A stretch of DNA of 64,000 nucleotides from an uncultured Anaerolineae bacterium. GTDB taxonomy: Bacteria; Chloroflexota; Anaerolineae; Anaerolineales; Villigracilaceae. Where the stretch lies: contig CAIJPN010000159.1 of the NCBI GenBank assembly GCA_903822545.1, positions 1 to 64,000 of the forward strand, in the 5' to 3' direction. This document shows, one piece after another, positions 48,480 through 58,506 of this stretch. Below the pieces are notes generated by a model. That model searched no databases and was not told the origin of the DNA. It saw only the letters and a program-made list of their open reading frames with translations. A program made the translations under genes and the position numbers. Positions within the stretch are counted from its first letter, which is position 1; each line of letters starts with the position of its first letter.

Positions 48480-51400
48480 TCAATTCTGGCGCAAATGGCT
48501 GGCAAGCGGCAGCCAGAATTCGACGGTGGTGCCTTTGCCCAGTTCGCTTGCCAGGGCAATTCGCCCGCCAAAATGTTCGATCATGGATTTGACGATGAAT
48601 AACCCGATGCCACTTCCGGGGATTTCGTTGTCTGTTGCGTTGCGGGCGCGGAAAAAACGCGCATATAGGTGCGGGATGTCTTCGGCGGGGATGCCTATGC
48701 CGGTGTCAGATATTTTGAAGTAGCCTTTTCGCCCGATCTGGTAAGAGCTGATCTCAATTTTCCCGCCAGGAGGGGTGAATTTAACGGCGTTGTTGAGCAG
48801 GTTGGTAAAAACCTGCTCGAGCGAGCTAGAATCACCGATCACGGAAAATGTTTCTGGTACATTATCCATTTGTATCTGGATGTTTTTCTGGAGCGCCTGC
48901 GGCGAGATGGTTTGGATGGAGTTTTGCAGGCTCTGGAATGGGTTGATGGGGTGCAGCTTGACCATCCACTGGTTACTTTCCAGCCGCCCTACCGTCAGCA
49001 GGTCTTCGATCAGCACCCGTTCACGCTCCAACTCATCTTTCATGATGTTCCAGAATTCTTGCCGTTCTTCGGGGGTGCACTCTTCTTCGAGCAGCCGCAC
49101 CATCAGCAGGATGGTGGTCAGGGGGGTGCGCAGATCGTGGGTGGCGCGGTTGATGAAATCGGATTTCATTTGTTCCAGGTGAGCGCGTTCGCTTACATTG
49201 CGCACAATGGCAAAGACTTCGCTCGAGCCGCTGGCAACAAAACGGGTCTCGAAGTGCTCCGTCTTGTTTTTCATGGGGATGTGGTAGTTCATTGTTTGGA
49301 TCTGCGCGGTGCTGATGGCACTCTGGATTTTTTCCAGCGCAATCTCATATAACTCGCTGCCGAGGAAATCAGATAGGACGGCTCCGGCAATTTGTTCCAC
49401 TGGCAAGAGCAGGCTGTCGTGGTCGGCAACGATAAAGTCGATGATGTTCCCATCTTTGCTGATGCGGAAAATGTTGTCGGGGATGGCCTTGAGGATGGCA
49501 GAGTTGCGTTCTTCGCTCTGGCGCAGGGCTTTTTCCACCCGTTTGCGTTCGATCAGGTTGCTGAGGATGTTGCAAAATTGATGCAAAAGGGCGATGCTAT
49601 CTTGTTCCCAGCTTTTTTCAACTTTTACTGAATCAAACCCGGCAAACCCAGACAGTAAATTGTTCATAAAGAGCGGCACCACAGCCACCGATAGGATGGA
49701 TTGGGATTGCAGGATTTCCTTTTCCGCGCTGGCTTCGTCTGTCATGTCACTCACCCGGGTAACTACAATCGGCTCACCCTTTTCGAGCCGACTGATCCAC
49801 CAGGGGAAAATATCGAGCGGCAGGCTTTGCAGCATGTCAATTTGTGGTTCGATGCCAGGCGCACACCATTCATGCGAATTGCTCATGGTTTTGGTGGTGT
49901 AATCAAAAAGGAAGATGTAGCTACGGTCGATGCTTTCAAAATTGCCAATATCCTGGAGTGCGTTGGTGATTTCTTTGTCGATTGCGGTGGTATCCAGGTT
50001 GATAAAGCGGGTGGAAACGCGAGTCAGCAGGTTTTCAAACTCCAGGCGGCGACGCAGTTTTTCTTCCATAGATCGGCGCTGGGTAATATCCAGGTGTGTG
50101 CCGGTCATTCGGATCGGTTTCCCATCCTGGTCACGTTCTGTGATCCGGCCTCGATCCAGCACCCAGACCCAGCGTCCATCTTTGTGGTGCATACGTAGTT
50201 CACAGTCGTAAGAAGCGGTTTTCCCATCAAAATGATCCTGTAGGAGTTTTTTAGACATTTCAAGATCGTCGGGATGGCAAAAATCGAGCCAGGTCTGGAT
50301 GGTGGTGGGGCTGATTTCTTCGAGGGTATAGCCCACAATGCCAGCCCAGCGTTCGTTGAGGATCAGCACTCCGGTTTGCAGCATCCAGTCCCACATGCCT
50401 ACGTTGGAGCCTTCGATGGCCAGCGCCAGTTGCTCTTTCGATTTGCGTAGCGACAGGTCGGCTTCTTTGCGTTCGGTAATGTCGCGGCTGATGCCAATCC
50501 AAACCGATTTGCCGCGAATTTTCCCGGCGCTGACTTTGGTTTCCACCGGAATGCGCCGCCCGCTGCTGCTGATCAGTTCCAGCGGGCAGGTATCCATGCG
50601 CCCTTCCAGCATTTCGGTAAGAATATAGGTGGCCTGCGAGTGAATATCTTCGGGGTGAAGTTTTAGTACCGGCTGGCCGAGCAGTTCGCTTTCGGTGTAA
50701 CCCAGCAGGTCGGTCACCTGGTGGTTGATCTTTACAATCTTGCCGCTTTGGTCAAAGACAACCAGGAAATCATTGATGGAGTTGAACAGGATTTCCAGCT
50801 CTTCCCGGCTTTCAGCCAGGGTTTCTTCTGTCAGCAGGCGGATGATGGTGCCGCCCATTTGCAGGGCAATTGCTTCGGCGGCGAGCTGCCCGCTGGGGAT
50901 GATTCTATCCAGTGTATGGGAGGCCAGGTTGAAGCACCCAATCACCCTGGCCTGGTGAAAAATGGGGATGATCGTCAGCCCGCGCAAGCCTTCCATATCC
51001 AGGTCTTGCCGATTTTTGATGGGCATTTCCTTGAAATGCCCGTGGATGATCTGGCCTTGCATCACCAAATGCCAGCGGTCTGAGCCAGCTTTGTAGGTAG
51101 ATGCGGCTCGCACAAAAGCTTCGGAAAGCCCCTGGGAATAGGCCAGGCTCAAATCTGATGTGTGCGGGTCAACCAGGTAGATACCGCCACAATCCATACC
51201 TGATTCGAGCAAAATCTGGCTGAAGCAGATGGAAAGCGCTGCCTGCATGGAGGCCGTGCCGGCCAGTTTTTGGGCCAGGTCGCGCTGGGCGATCAGCAGT
51301 TGTTTGTTTTGTTTGCTTTCGGTGATGTCGCGCCCTACAGCCTGGATTTCTACCATATTCCCGGCGGGATCGTGGATGATGGCGTCTTCCCAGGTGAACC

Positions 51401-52046
51401 AGCGCCAGCCGTTGACCGTCAGGGCACGCTGTTCAACGGAGATGCGATAGGGTGGGAGATAAAGCCTTTTCATGGCTTCGAGCGTTGGCTCGAGGTCGTC
51501 AGGGTGAACCAGCGGTGTGAAAGATTTCCCCAATAATTCTTCTTGGGTTTTGCCAAACGTATCACAATAAACCTGGTTGATGAAGCTGAACCGGCCCTCC
51601 AGGTCGACACGTACGATCAGGTCGGTTTGTGATTCAACCAGGCCGCGATAACGGCTCTCGCTGTTTTGCAGCACTTCGGAAGCCATTTTCCGGCCTGAAA
51701 TATCTCGCAAAATTGCGATAAAAACCAGCTCGCCATTTGCCATTGACCGGCCAAAGGATGCTTCGGTGGGGAACTTCTCCCCGTTTTTCTTGATTCCCTC
51801 GATCTCTTTTATCGTCGGGCTCCCAGGTGAGTCGAAAAAATCCTGGAAAAAGCGTTTGTATTGGGCGCGAGACTCGACAGAAAACAGGTTGCAAACCTGC
51901 ATTGCCAGGGCCTCCGATTCAGGGTACTGAAAAATGGCGCTGGCGCCGCTGTTAAATAACAAGATGCGTTGATCCTGGTTGAACCAGATTACAGCATCGG
52001 GCGTTGAGTTCATGATGGACAATAATGTGGTTTCGTCGATATTCAT
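48480..52046 (-). CDS. Multi-PAS/GAF sensor histidine kinase
   Basis: 1188 aa from ATG 52046 (GAGGT 4 nt upstream; the frame continues to 52154 without a better start). It has no membrane segment, so it is cytoplasmic. Approximate order: PAS (1-125), PAS (127-250), GAF (255-420), PAS (425-545), PAS_3-type (550-680), GAF (690-850), PAS (855-965), HisKA (970-1040, FINRATHDLRTPLTTIL with the phospho-His) and HATPase (1075-1188: NLLNNAVKFTPPGG N-box, SDTGIGIPAE G1, GSGIGLFIVK G2). Signals are unknown; PAS/GAF pairs often bind redox cofactors, light or small molecules. Last of a group of sensory genes, so its partner may be a nearby receiver. Confidence 0.9.
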   Translation of the reverse strand: MNIDETTLLSIMNSTPDAVIWFNQDQRILLFNSGASAIFQYPESEALAMQVCNLFSVESRAQYKRFFQDFFDSPGSPTIKEIEGIKKNGEKFPTEASFGRSMANGELVFIAILRDISGRKMASEVLQNSESRYRGLVESQTDLIVRVDLEGRFSFINQVYCDTFGKTQEELLGKSFTPLVHPDDLEPTLEAMKRLYLPPYRISVEQRALTVNGWRWFTWEDAIIHDPAGNMVEIQAVGRDITESKQNKQLLIAQRDLAQKLAGTASMQAALSICFSQILLESGMDCGGIYLVDPHTSDLSLAYSQGLSEAFVRAASTYKAGSDRWHLVMQGQIIHGHFKEMPIKNRQDLDMEGLRGLTIIPIFHQARVIGCFNLASHTLDRIIPSGQLAAEAIALQMGGTIIRLLTEETLAESREELEILFNSINDFLVVFDQSGKIVKINHQVTDLLGYTESELLGQPVLKLHPEDIHSQATYILTEMLEGRMDTCPLELISSSGRRIPVETKVSAGKIRGKSVWIGISRDITERKEADLSLRKSKEQLALAIEGSNVGMWDWMLQTGVLILNERWAGIVGYTLEEISPTTIQTWLDFCHPDDLEMSKKLLQDHFDGKTASYDCELRMHHKDGRWVWVLDRGRITERDQDGKPIRMTGTHLDITQRRSMEEKLRRRLEFENLLTRVSTRFINLDTTAIDKEITNALQDIGNFESIDRSYIFLFDYTTKTMSNSHEWCAPGIEPQIDMLQSLPLDIFPWWISRLEKGEPIVVTRVSDMTDEASAEKEILQSQSILSVAVVPLFMNNLLSGFAGFDSVKVEKSWEQDSIALLHQFCNILSNLIERKRVEKALRQSEERNSAILKAIPDNIFRISKDGNIIDFIVADHDSLLLPVEQIAGAVLSDFLGSELYEIALEKIQSAISTAQIQTMNYHIPMKNKTEHFETRFVASGSSEVFAIVRNVSERAHLEQMKSDFINRATHDLRTPLTTILLMVRLLEEECTPEERQEFWNIMKDELERERVLIEDLLTVGRLESNQWMVKLHPINPFQSLQNSIQTISPQALQKNIQIQMDNVPETFSVIGDSSSLEQVFTNLLNNAVKFTPPGGKIEISSYQIGRKGYFKISDTGIGIPAEDIPHLYARFFRARNATDNEIPGSGIGLFIVKSMIEHFGGRIALASELGKGTTVEFWLPLASHLRQN

Positions 52047-52126
52047 GAGACCTCGTTTCGGGCTCAGTTGCCGGTGTGGTTTTTGATTGAAGAGTGACTT
52101 GTGTTTTTTACCGATGATTTCCCGGA

Positions 52127-53293
52127 CTATGTTTTTTCTTGTGTGGGGTGCCAATTTGCCGGGGCGGGAGGGTAGATCATGCGCACTTTGCAGCCAACGC
52201 GCGAATCGACGATCTTTACGCTTCCACCCGCTGCTTCCGCCACGGCACGGGCAATCGTCAACCCCAAACCCAGCCCCCCATACAGGCGATTATCTCCCTG
52301 GTAAACCTGATAGTAGCGCTCGAACACCTTTTCCCTCAAATCTGCCGGGATAAACGAGCCTTCATTTTCCACCGATAAGATGCAGCCTCCATCCCCGTTT
52401 TTTTGCAGTTGGATCGAGATACTCGCGCCATCCGGGCTGAATTTGCAGGCATTATCTACCAGGTGTGAAGCGGCGTGGGCAAACTCAAACTCTGGGGCAT
52501 TGAGTACGATGCCTTCTTCGATGAAAATCTGGATGTTGAGCTTTTTCTGGGTGTAGCGTGAAATAACATTCTGTATTGGTTCGCGAAAGTTAAATTCCAG
52601 GTCAACGCGGCGGCGGAAAGTGCTCAGGTTGTTCTGATCGATGCTGTTTAGCAGGATCAGGTCATTTACCAGCATGGAAAGTTTGTGGGCACTGGACAGG
52701 CTGTTTTCCAGGTACCAATCCAGGTCGGTGTTTTTGCCGGTGAATTTTTCGCGGATGGCCATATCCAGGCTGGCGAGGATAATGGCCAGGGGGGTGCGCA
52801 GTTCGTGTCCCAGGTTGGTTGAAATGCTGTGGCGCACCAGGTCGATTTTTTCTTCCATTTCATCCATCGCAAGCTGGCGGGTGATGTCACTCCGGCGCAG
52901 GAGTGAATCTACCCGCGCGATCAACTCATCGGCGTTGAAGGGCTTGGTGATGTAATCGTCGGCCCCTTGTTTCAGCCCGGCGATTTTGTCGGCTTCGAGG
53001 GTGCGCGCCGTCAGGAAGATGAATGGGATGGAGGCCGTGTGTAACTCGCTGGATAGAATTCTTTTGACTTCGAATCCGTTGGGGGCTGGCATCATCACAT
53101 CGCAGATAATGATATCGGGGAGATGTTCGCGCGCCAACCGTATGCCATCGGTGCCATTGTGCGCAGAAATTACTTCATATCCTTCACGGGTCATGATCGC
53201 TTTCAAGCCAAGGAGCAGTTTGATTTCATCATCGACCAGCAGCATTTTTCTCTTTTTGGTTGGCCTGGTTTTGTCGTTCAGCTTTGTATTCAT
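52127..53293 (-). CDS. Hybrid receiver-histidine kinase
   Basis: 388 aa. Receiver domain (~16-130): LLVDDE, phospho-acceptor Asp in IIICDVMMPAPNGF, FLTART and the Lys of YITKPFN. It is followed directly by HisKA (~150-220, TNLGHELRTPLAII) and HATPase (~265-375: ASHLVDNACKFSPDG, then GGLGLGLTIARAVAEAAGG). A receiver at the N-terminus of a kinase usually makes it a relay member controlled by another kinase, here perhaps the multi-PAS protein downstream. Its start overlaps the HD-GYP gene as ATGA. Confidence 0.9.
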   Translation of the reverse strand: MNTKLNDKTRPTKKRKMLLVDDEIKLLLGLKAIMTREGYEVISAHNGTDGIRLAREHLPDIIICDVMMPAPNGFEVKRILSSELHTASIPFIFLTARTLEADKIAGLKQGADDYITKPFNADELIARVDSLLRRSDITRQLAMDEMEEKIDLVRHSISTNLGHELRTPLAIILASLDMAIREKFTGKNTDLDWYLENSLSSAHKLSMLVNDLILLNSIDQNNLSTFRRRVDLEFNFREPIQNVISRYTQKKLNIQIFIEEGIVLNAPEFEFAHAASHLVDNACKFSPDGASISIQLQKNGDGGCILSVENEGSFIPADLREKVFERYYQVYQGDNRLYGGLGLGLTIARAVAEAAGGSVKIVDSRVGCKVRMIYPPAPANWHPTQEKT

Positions 53294-54345
53294 ACTACTC
53301 CTTTGGCAATTAGCTCCATGAAGATTTCCACCAGTTCTGGTTGGAAACTCTTTCCTGTTTCTGTATGCAAATAGGCGATGGCTTCATCTTTCGACATGGC
53401 CGGGCGGTAGGCGCGGTCACTTGTCAGCGCATCCCAAACATCTACAATACTGAACAGGCGGGCGTCGATGGGGATATCTGTGCCTTTCAGCCCATGCGGG
53501 TATCCGGAGCCATCCCAGCGCTCATGGTGATAGAGCGGGATATTGATGGCTGCCCTCAAAAAATCGAAATTGGATAACAGATCATAGGCATAAAGCGGGT
53601 GTTGCTGGATAACCTTCTTTTCTTCGTCGGTGAGCGGGCCTTTTTTTAGCAGGATATTATCAGGAATGCCGATTTTGCCAATATCGTGAAAATAAGCGCC
53701 CAGGTAAATATCATCGAGCTTGATATCAGTAAGTGCCAACTGTGAAGCAAACAGGGCTGCCAGTTTGGCAACCCGTTCGCAATGATTGCTGGTTTCTTTG
53801 TCACGCAGTTCCTGGGCCTTGCTCAGACCTTTTAGCGAACTGATTAATTGGTGCTCCTGGGCTTCTTCCAGGTTTGAATTCAATTGGCTGGCTGTCTCCA
53901 GCTCTTTCGAAAGTGCCTCGATGCGCGAACGCGCCTCAAATTCTTTTTCTTGTGTTCTTGCCAGGTTGAATTTGTTGCGCCGAATAATGTTTCGGATGCG
54001 GGCCAGCAGCACATCTGGGTCAAACGGTTTAACGATGTAATCATCGGCCTGGTGATTTTCAAGGCCATCCATCATATCTGTTTTGGCGTTGCGAGCGGTC
54101 AAGAAAACAAACGGGATGTTACGAATGTGCGGATCGGTATTGACAATTTTCTTAAGCGTGAAACCGTTGGGTGATGGCATCATCACATCACACAAAACCA
54201 GATCGGGATTTTGATGATAAATCTGCTCCAGGCCCTGTGATCCACAATTCGCAGAAAAAACAGTAAAACCTGATTTCTCAAACAATAACTTTAGGCCAAT
54301 CAGCAGGTTGGGATCGTCATCGATGACCAAAATTGAGTTAGACAT
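53290..54345 (-). CDS. Response regulator with HD-GYP domain (c-di-GMP phosphodiesterase, RpfG-like)
   Basis: 351 aa. Receiver (~4-120: VIDDDPNLL, LVLCDVMMPSPNGF, YIVKPFD), a coiled-coil linker (~125-165), then HD-GYP: NHCERVAKLAALFASQLAL, YFHDIGKIGIPDNILLK (HD), HHERWDGSGYPHGLKG (GYP) and ARLFSIVDVWDALTSDRAYR. All metal-ligand motifs are intact, so c-di-GMP hydrolysis is likely, switched by phosphorylation. Next to a chemoreceptor and flagellar genes it fits control of the motile/sessile choice. First of three coupled genes. Confidence 0.92.
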   Translation of the reverse strand: MSNSILVIDDDPNLLIGLKLLFEKSGFTVFSANCGSQGLEQIYHQNPDLVLCDVMMPSPNGFTLKKIVNTDPHIRNIPFVFLTARNAKTDMMDGLENHQADDYIVKPFDPDVLLARIRNIIRRNKFNLARTQEKEFEARSRIEALSKELETASQLNSNLEEAQEHQLISSLKGLSKAQELRDKETSNHCERVAKLAALFASQLALTDIKLDDIYLGAYFHDIGKIGIPDNILLKKGPLTDEEKKVIQQHPLYAYDLLSNFDFLRAAINIPLYHHERWDGSGYPHGLKGTDIPIDARLFSIVDVWDALTSDRAYRPAMSKDEAIAYLHTETGKSFQPELVEIFMELIAKGVV

Positions 54346-54464
54346 AGCGCCTTTGGGTTTACATGATCAAAACTGTTCCGCAGCTAAACTCAACCCATAT
54401 TTTAGTCTGTTTTTTTATTGTTTTGATACTCTTCTCACCTTTTTTATAAATGTAACAGGATTTT

Positions 54465-56801
54465 TCAGCCTTGCAGCTTAAACCGGGCAACAGATTCTTG
54501 CAACACCCGGGCCAATTGCGCCAGGGAGCGGGCCGAAGCCCCAACTTCCTCCACCTGGGCATTCATCTCCTCTGTGCTGGCGCTGACTTCTTCCACCGCC
54601 GCGCTGTTTTCCTCGCTGACACTGGCAATCGCTTCCACCGATTGGGCCACCACTTTTGAGCTTTCGAGCATCTCATGGGTAGCGCTGGTATTCTCCTTTA
54701 CCACGCCCGAAACCGCATTCATCGACGCCACCAGCTCAGAAGAAGATAAGTTTATTTTGCGAGCCGCCGAAGCAATCTCATCCACCTGGCTGCTGACCAT
54801 TTCTGCGGCATTCAAGATGCTTTTGAGCGCCTCGCCCGATTGGTTGGCGCGCACAACCCCATTGCTCACCTCCTTGGCGCCGTCATCCATTGCCGCAACT
54901 GCTTCAGTGACAATGTTCTGGATGCCCCGGATCAAAGCTTCAATCTCTTTGGTAGCGCCGCTCGAACGTTCGGCCAGCTTGCGCACTTCATCAGCCACCA
55001 CCGCAAAGCCTTTGCCTTGCTCCCCGGCGCGGGCCGCCTCGATGGCGGCATTCAACGCCAGCAGGTTGGTCTGCGAGGCAATATCATCAATCGTGGCAAC
55101 GATCGTCCCGATCTGGTCTGAGCGGGCGCCCAACTCACGCACTTTTTCTGCCGAAAGCCCCACCTTTGATTTGATCGCCTCCATGCTGTGAATGGTTTCA
55201 TCTACCGTCTGGGCGCTGCTGAATGCGGTTTCGGCAGCCTGAGAAGCACCCAGCGCGCTGGTTTGCGCATTGGCGGCTACCTGCTGGATGGCGTTGGTGA
55301 TCTCGCGGGTGATAACAGCCGCCTTTGCCACCGCACTGGATTGTTCTTGTGCGCCGCGCGAAACCCCGTGGATGGTTTGGGTCATCACCTCGGCAGAATT
55401 GGCAGTTCGGGTGACGGCTTCGGTTTGCTGGTTGATGCCCAGGGCCACCTGCTGGATGGTGGTTGAAATCTGCCCCGTGGCTCGCCCGGCCTGGGTGGAT
55501 GTCTCTTCCAGATCTTTCGAGGCCGCTTCGAGACGGGCAGCATTCCCCTTCACGCCGCCGATCAACTCCCGCAGGCCGTTAATCATCTGGCTGAGGGCCT
55601 GCCCAATTTCATCTTTCTCCGAGCGTGCCTGTACGCTGGCGCTCAAATCGCCGCGCGCAATTTGCCCGGCAGTTTTTGAGACGAATACCAGGTACTCATT
55701 CATATTTTCCAGCGCTGCGCTGATCAGCCCATATTCATCATGACGTTGGCGCAGCCTGTGAATGTCAGAGCGGGAGGCCTCCTGCTCAATATCACCCAAC
55801 GCCAGGGTATTCAACATCTCTGAGATGGCTACCAGCGGGCTGGTAAGGGTGCGCCCAAAGAAGATTGCCAACGCTGTGACAACGACCGCGCTGAAAAATG
55901 CCACCATGATAATGCTGTTGCGCAGCTGGTTGGCACCTTCCTGCACTTCGGTCAGGTCTTGTTCCAGCAAGAAAGCTGCCCCGCTGCCCAGGCCCGGGAT
56001 GGGGCGATAAACCCCCAGTACCGTTTCACCGCGATAGCCGCTGTATTCTGAAATCCCGGCTTCGCCTGCCAGGGCTTGCTGCATTCCCATAGTGTCGATT
56101 TGCAGCTCCAGTGCAGTACGTTTGGCCACCAGACCCTGGCTAATCAAATCTTTGGTGAAGCGCGATTCGGTGATTAAGAAGCCATCCATACCCACCAGGT
56201 AAGAATCACGGGTATCACCGGTCTGGTTGGTTTTCAGCATGCGGCTCAGGTAATCGGTGGGCACCATGAGCCCGATTACGCCCACAATTTCTTCATTGGC
56301 TTTGATACCAATGGCTGTTACCAGGATCGGCGCATTGGTAGTTCGCGAAAGCTGGGCATTGGAGATGACATAGTTGCCCCCCAGGGCTTCTTTGAAGTAT
56401 TCTTCATCGGCCAGGCTGCTGGTGCTGCCAATTGCATCGCATAGCCGCTCGCCATCGAGTGTCGCGACAAAGATGTCCTGGTAAATTTGCCACTGGGCAA
56501 AATATTGATCAACCGCCGGGCAGGCTTTTGTGGCGTCCATGGTCTGGATGCGGGCGATTCCGGCCAGGGTCAGCGTATCCTTTTTGCGTTCGGCCAGCCA
56601 GTTGGTAATCTCCATGGATTGTAAGTCTGCGATGCTGACAAATTCTTTTTCAATGTCTGCCCGGATCACCTGCTGGCTTTGAACAAAAATGATCCCACCG
56701 ACGATCAGCAGGGGGGCCAACGACAGGGCCATGAACAGCAGAAAAACCTGGCCCTTTACAGATTGGAAAAAGCCAATTTTAAGGGTGTTGTTTGTGGACA
56801 T
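54465..56801 (-). CDS. Methyl-accepting chemotaxis protein
   Basis: 778 aa transmembrane chemoreceptor. TM1 ~15-36 and TM2 ~290-312 flank an extracytoplasmic dCache-type sensor ([51 protein letters not shown]). HAMP (~312-365) and a second HAMP-like stretch ([20 protein letters not shown]) precede the cytoplasmic coiled coil, with the tip sequence [32 protein letters not shown] (given here as the family hairpin, near 620) and [10 protein letters not shown]. Cache domains bind amino acids, organic acids or purines; the ligand is unknown. It sits after a lone receiver gene. No cheA/cheW/cheR/cheB in the window. Confidence 0.93.
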   Translation of the reverse strand: MSTNNTLKIGFFQSVKGQVFLLFMALSLAPLLIVGGIIFVQSQQVIRADIEKEFVSIADLQSMEITNWLAERKKDTLTLAGIARIQTMDATKACPAVDQYFAQWQIYQDIFVATLDGERLCDAIGSTSSLADEEYFKEALGGNYVISNAQLSRTTNAPILVTAIGIKANEEIVGVIGLMVPTDYLSRMLKTNQTGDTRDSYLVGMDGFLITESRFTKDLISQGLVAKRTALELQIDTMGMQQALAGEAGISEYSGYRGETVLGVYRPIPGLGSGAAFLLEQDLTEVQEGANQLRNSIIMVAFFSAVVVTALAIFFGRTLTSPLVAISEMLNTLALGDIEQEASRSDIHRLRQRHDEYGLISAALENMNEYLVFVSKTAGQIARGDLSASVQARSEKDEIGQALSQMINGLRELIGGVKGNAARLEAASKDLEETSTQAGRATGQISTTIQQVALGINQQTEAVTRTANSAEVMTQTIHGVSRGAQEQSSAVAKAAVITREITNAIQQVAANAQTSALGASQAAETAFSSAQTVDETIHSMEAIKSKVGLSAEKVRELGARSDQIGTIVATIDDIASQTNLLALNAAIEAARAGEQGKGFAVVADEVRKLAERSSGATKEIEALIRGIQNIVTEAVAAMDDGAKEVSNGVVRANQSGEALKSILNAAEMVSSQVDEIASAARKINLSSSELVASMNAVSGVVKENTSATHEMLESSKVVAQSVEAIASVSEENSAAVEEVSASTEEMNAQVEEVGASARSLAQLARVLQESVARFKLQG

Positions 56802-56991
56802 GGTTTGCTCTCAATGATAAGAACTGCCCGTTTTGGGGCAGCCGGCATGGTTGCAACAGGCCTGTGAGCCTTATTTTGATGATACAGTTTCCCGCCGGGC
56901 CTGTCTGTAAATAGCCTGTGAAGCAAAACTAAATAAGGCGTAAATTTAATTGGGTTTCCTGGGCATTGCCTCCCCCAGGTTTGGCTGGCTT

Positions 56992-57366
56992 TTAATTGAA
57001 ACTCTTCAAAATCCGGCTCACCAACACATCTGGGTCGATGGGTTTTACCAGGAAACCGCTGGCCCCCAGTTTGGCGGCTTTGCTGACAATTTCCGGGTAG
57101 CCCATCGACGAGATGAAGAAAACCTTGGTGCGCTGGAGCAAAACTTCAGCCTGGAGTGCATCCACCAGCTCCAGGCCATTCTGACCGGGCAGGTAAGTGT
57201 CAATTAACAGCACGTCGGGCCGGTGATTTAGCAAGTGCTGGCGCAGCGCCGCTGGTTCATCGCAGATGATGGGATTTATCCGGTTGCGGGTCAGCGCCAG
57301 CCTGATCAGGCTGCTTTGGAGTGGGTTGGGTTCAAGCACCAGCACAGAGAGTGATTCCCGGTTCAT
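56992..57366 (-). CDS. Stand-alone receiver domain protein
   Basis: 124 aa, single response-regulator domain without output. The phospho-acceptor Asp lies in VLLIDTYLPGQNGLEL, with the conserved Ser/Thr region FFISSMG and the Lys in GFLVKPIDPD. The usual acidic pair near the N-terminus is VLEPNPLQ: one Asp of the DD pair is replaced, so metal binding may be weak. Its start overlaps the stop of the HDOD gene (TAATG). It may act as a CheY-like or HDOD-linked signal. Confidence 0.85.
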   Translation of the reverse strand: MNRESLSVLVLEPNPLQSSLIRLALTRNRINPIICDEPAALRQHLLNHRPDVLLIDTYLPGQNGLELVDALQAEVLLQRTKVFFISSMGYPEIVSKAAKLGASGFLVKPIDPDVLVSRILKSFN

Positions 57367-58217
57367 TAACGGCCGCCTTTTGTGGGTTCCGGGAAGCGGC
57401 CCGAGGCCTGCATCCCGGCTTTGAGTTTTTCGATGCGGTCTGCATCCAGCCGCAGGATATTTAGTGTTTCGGGGTGGATATCAAAACTAAGCAGGGCAGA
57501 TTCTTTCAACTGGTACGCGTCGGCAAAAGCGTTCGACAGGTTGATGATGGCTGGCAGCTGCTGGTTGCTGCGGGCAAAAGATGGGATGTGGTGAAAGCGA
57601 ATGGCATCTACCAACACCACCGGGAAGTTCCAACGCTGGGCGATCATGCCGCCCACTTTGGCGTGGTCGATGCCGAGCAGTTTTTCTTCCACCTGCCAGA
57701 GCGGCAGGTGATAGCGCTGGACGTATTCTACGATGGCGTTGTAATTGCTCAGCACGAACTGGTCGAGCACCAGTTTGCCCATATCATGCAGCAGGCCAGA
57801 AACATAAGCTTCTTCAGGGTTGGGGTAGCGCAGGGCCTGGGCCAGCCACTCGGCGGTGGAACCTGTGACCAGTGAGTGATGCCATAGTTCACCAGATCCC
57901 AGCCGGTAACCGCTCAGGCTGCGTTTGAGTATGCTGGTGGCCGGGGATGTTAACAGGATGGATTTGAGCCGCGACAGCCCAATGTGCATGATGGCTTCAT
58001 GCAGGGTGGTGCATTTGCGTGAGTAGCCCAGCGCCACCGAGTTTGAGAGTTGTAACACCAGCGCGGCCAGCGCCTGGTCGAGGCTGATCAGGCCAACCAG
58101 CATATCGATTGAAACGTTCGGCTTGTCAATCTCACGCAGCACCCGTGTCACATTGCCTGGCATGGGGCGCAGGTTGGTGATGGATTGCAGGATGGCGCTG
58201 AGATTTGGGCTAGGCAT
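57366..58217 (-). CDS. HDOD domain protein
   Basis: 283 aa. The HDOD fold (~5-215) begins ITNLRPMPGNVTRVLREI, then DQALAALVLQLSNSVALG, EAIMHIGLSRLKSILL and YVSGLLHDMGKLVLDQF, where an HD survives (most HDOD proteins lack one or more catalytic residues). HHIPSFARSN follows. HDOD proteins are signalling scaffolds linked to motility, c-di-GMP and competence rather than proven hydrolases. Translationally coupled to the receiver downstream and 12 nt after fliQ, so it is effectively part of the flagellar operon. Confidence 0.87.
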   Translation of the reverse strand: MPSPNLSAILQSITNLRPMPGNVTRVLREIDKPNVSIDMLVGLISLDQALAALVLQLSNSVALGYSRKCTTLHEAIMHIGLSRLKSILLTSPATSILKRSLSGYRLGSGELWHHSLVTGSTAEWLAQALRYPNPEEAYVSGLLHDMGKLVLDQFVLSNYNAIVEYVQRYHLPLWQVEEKLLGIDHAKVGGMIAQRWNFPVVLVDAIRFHHIPSFARSNQQLPAIINLSNAFADAYQLKESALLSFDIHPETLNILRLDADRIEKLKAGMQASGRFPEPTKGGR

Positions 58218-58229
58218 GGTGTTTTGGGT

Positions 58230-58499
58230 TTAATGCACCAGGTTAGGCAGGCTGCTGAAGATTCCGTAGGTAAAGGTCAGGGTCTGTTGCAGCATCCACG
58301 AGCCGAGCAGCAGCAGTACAGCGATCACGCCGATCAATTTGGGGATGAAAGTCAGTGTGGTTTCATTGATTTGCGTGGCGGCCTGCACCAGGCTGACCAG
58401 GCTGCCAACCACCAGGCTGACGAGCAGGATCGGCCCGCCGAGGATGAGCGAGAGAATAATGGCATTTTGGCTGAGAGTGAGAACGTAGGCTTCGGTCAT
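58230..58499 (-). CDS. fliQ: Flagellar biosynthetic protein FliQ
   Basis: 89 aa, two membrane helices typical of the export-gate subunit: NAIILSLILGGPILLVSLVVGSLVSLVQAATQINE (two parts of the first helix and the loop) and LTFIPKLIGVIAVLLLLGSWM. Forms the FliPQR export channel core. It follows fliP after 7 nt. The gene after it is not fliR as in many bacteria but an HDOD gene. Confidence 0.92.
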   Translation of the reverse strand: MTEAYVLTLSQNAIILSLILGGPILLVSLVVGSLVSLVQAATQINETTLTFIPKLIGVIAVLLLLGSWMLQQTLTFTYGIFSSLPNLVH

Positions 58500-58506
58500 G
58501 GTTTCC

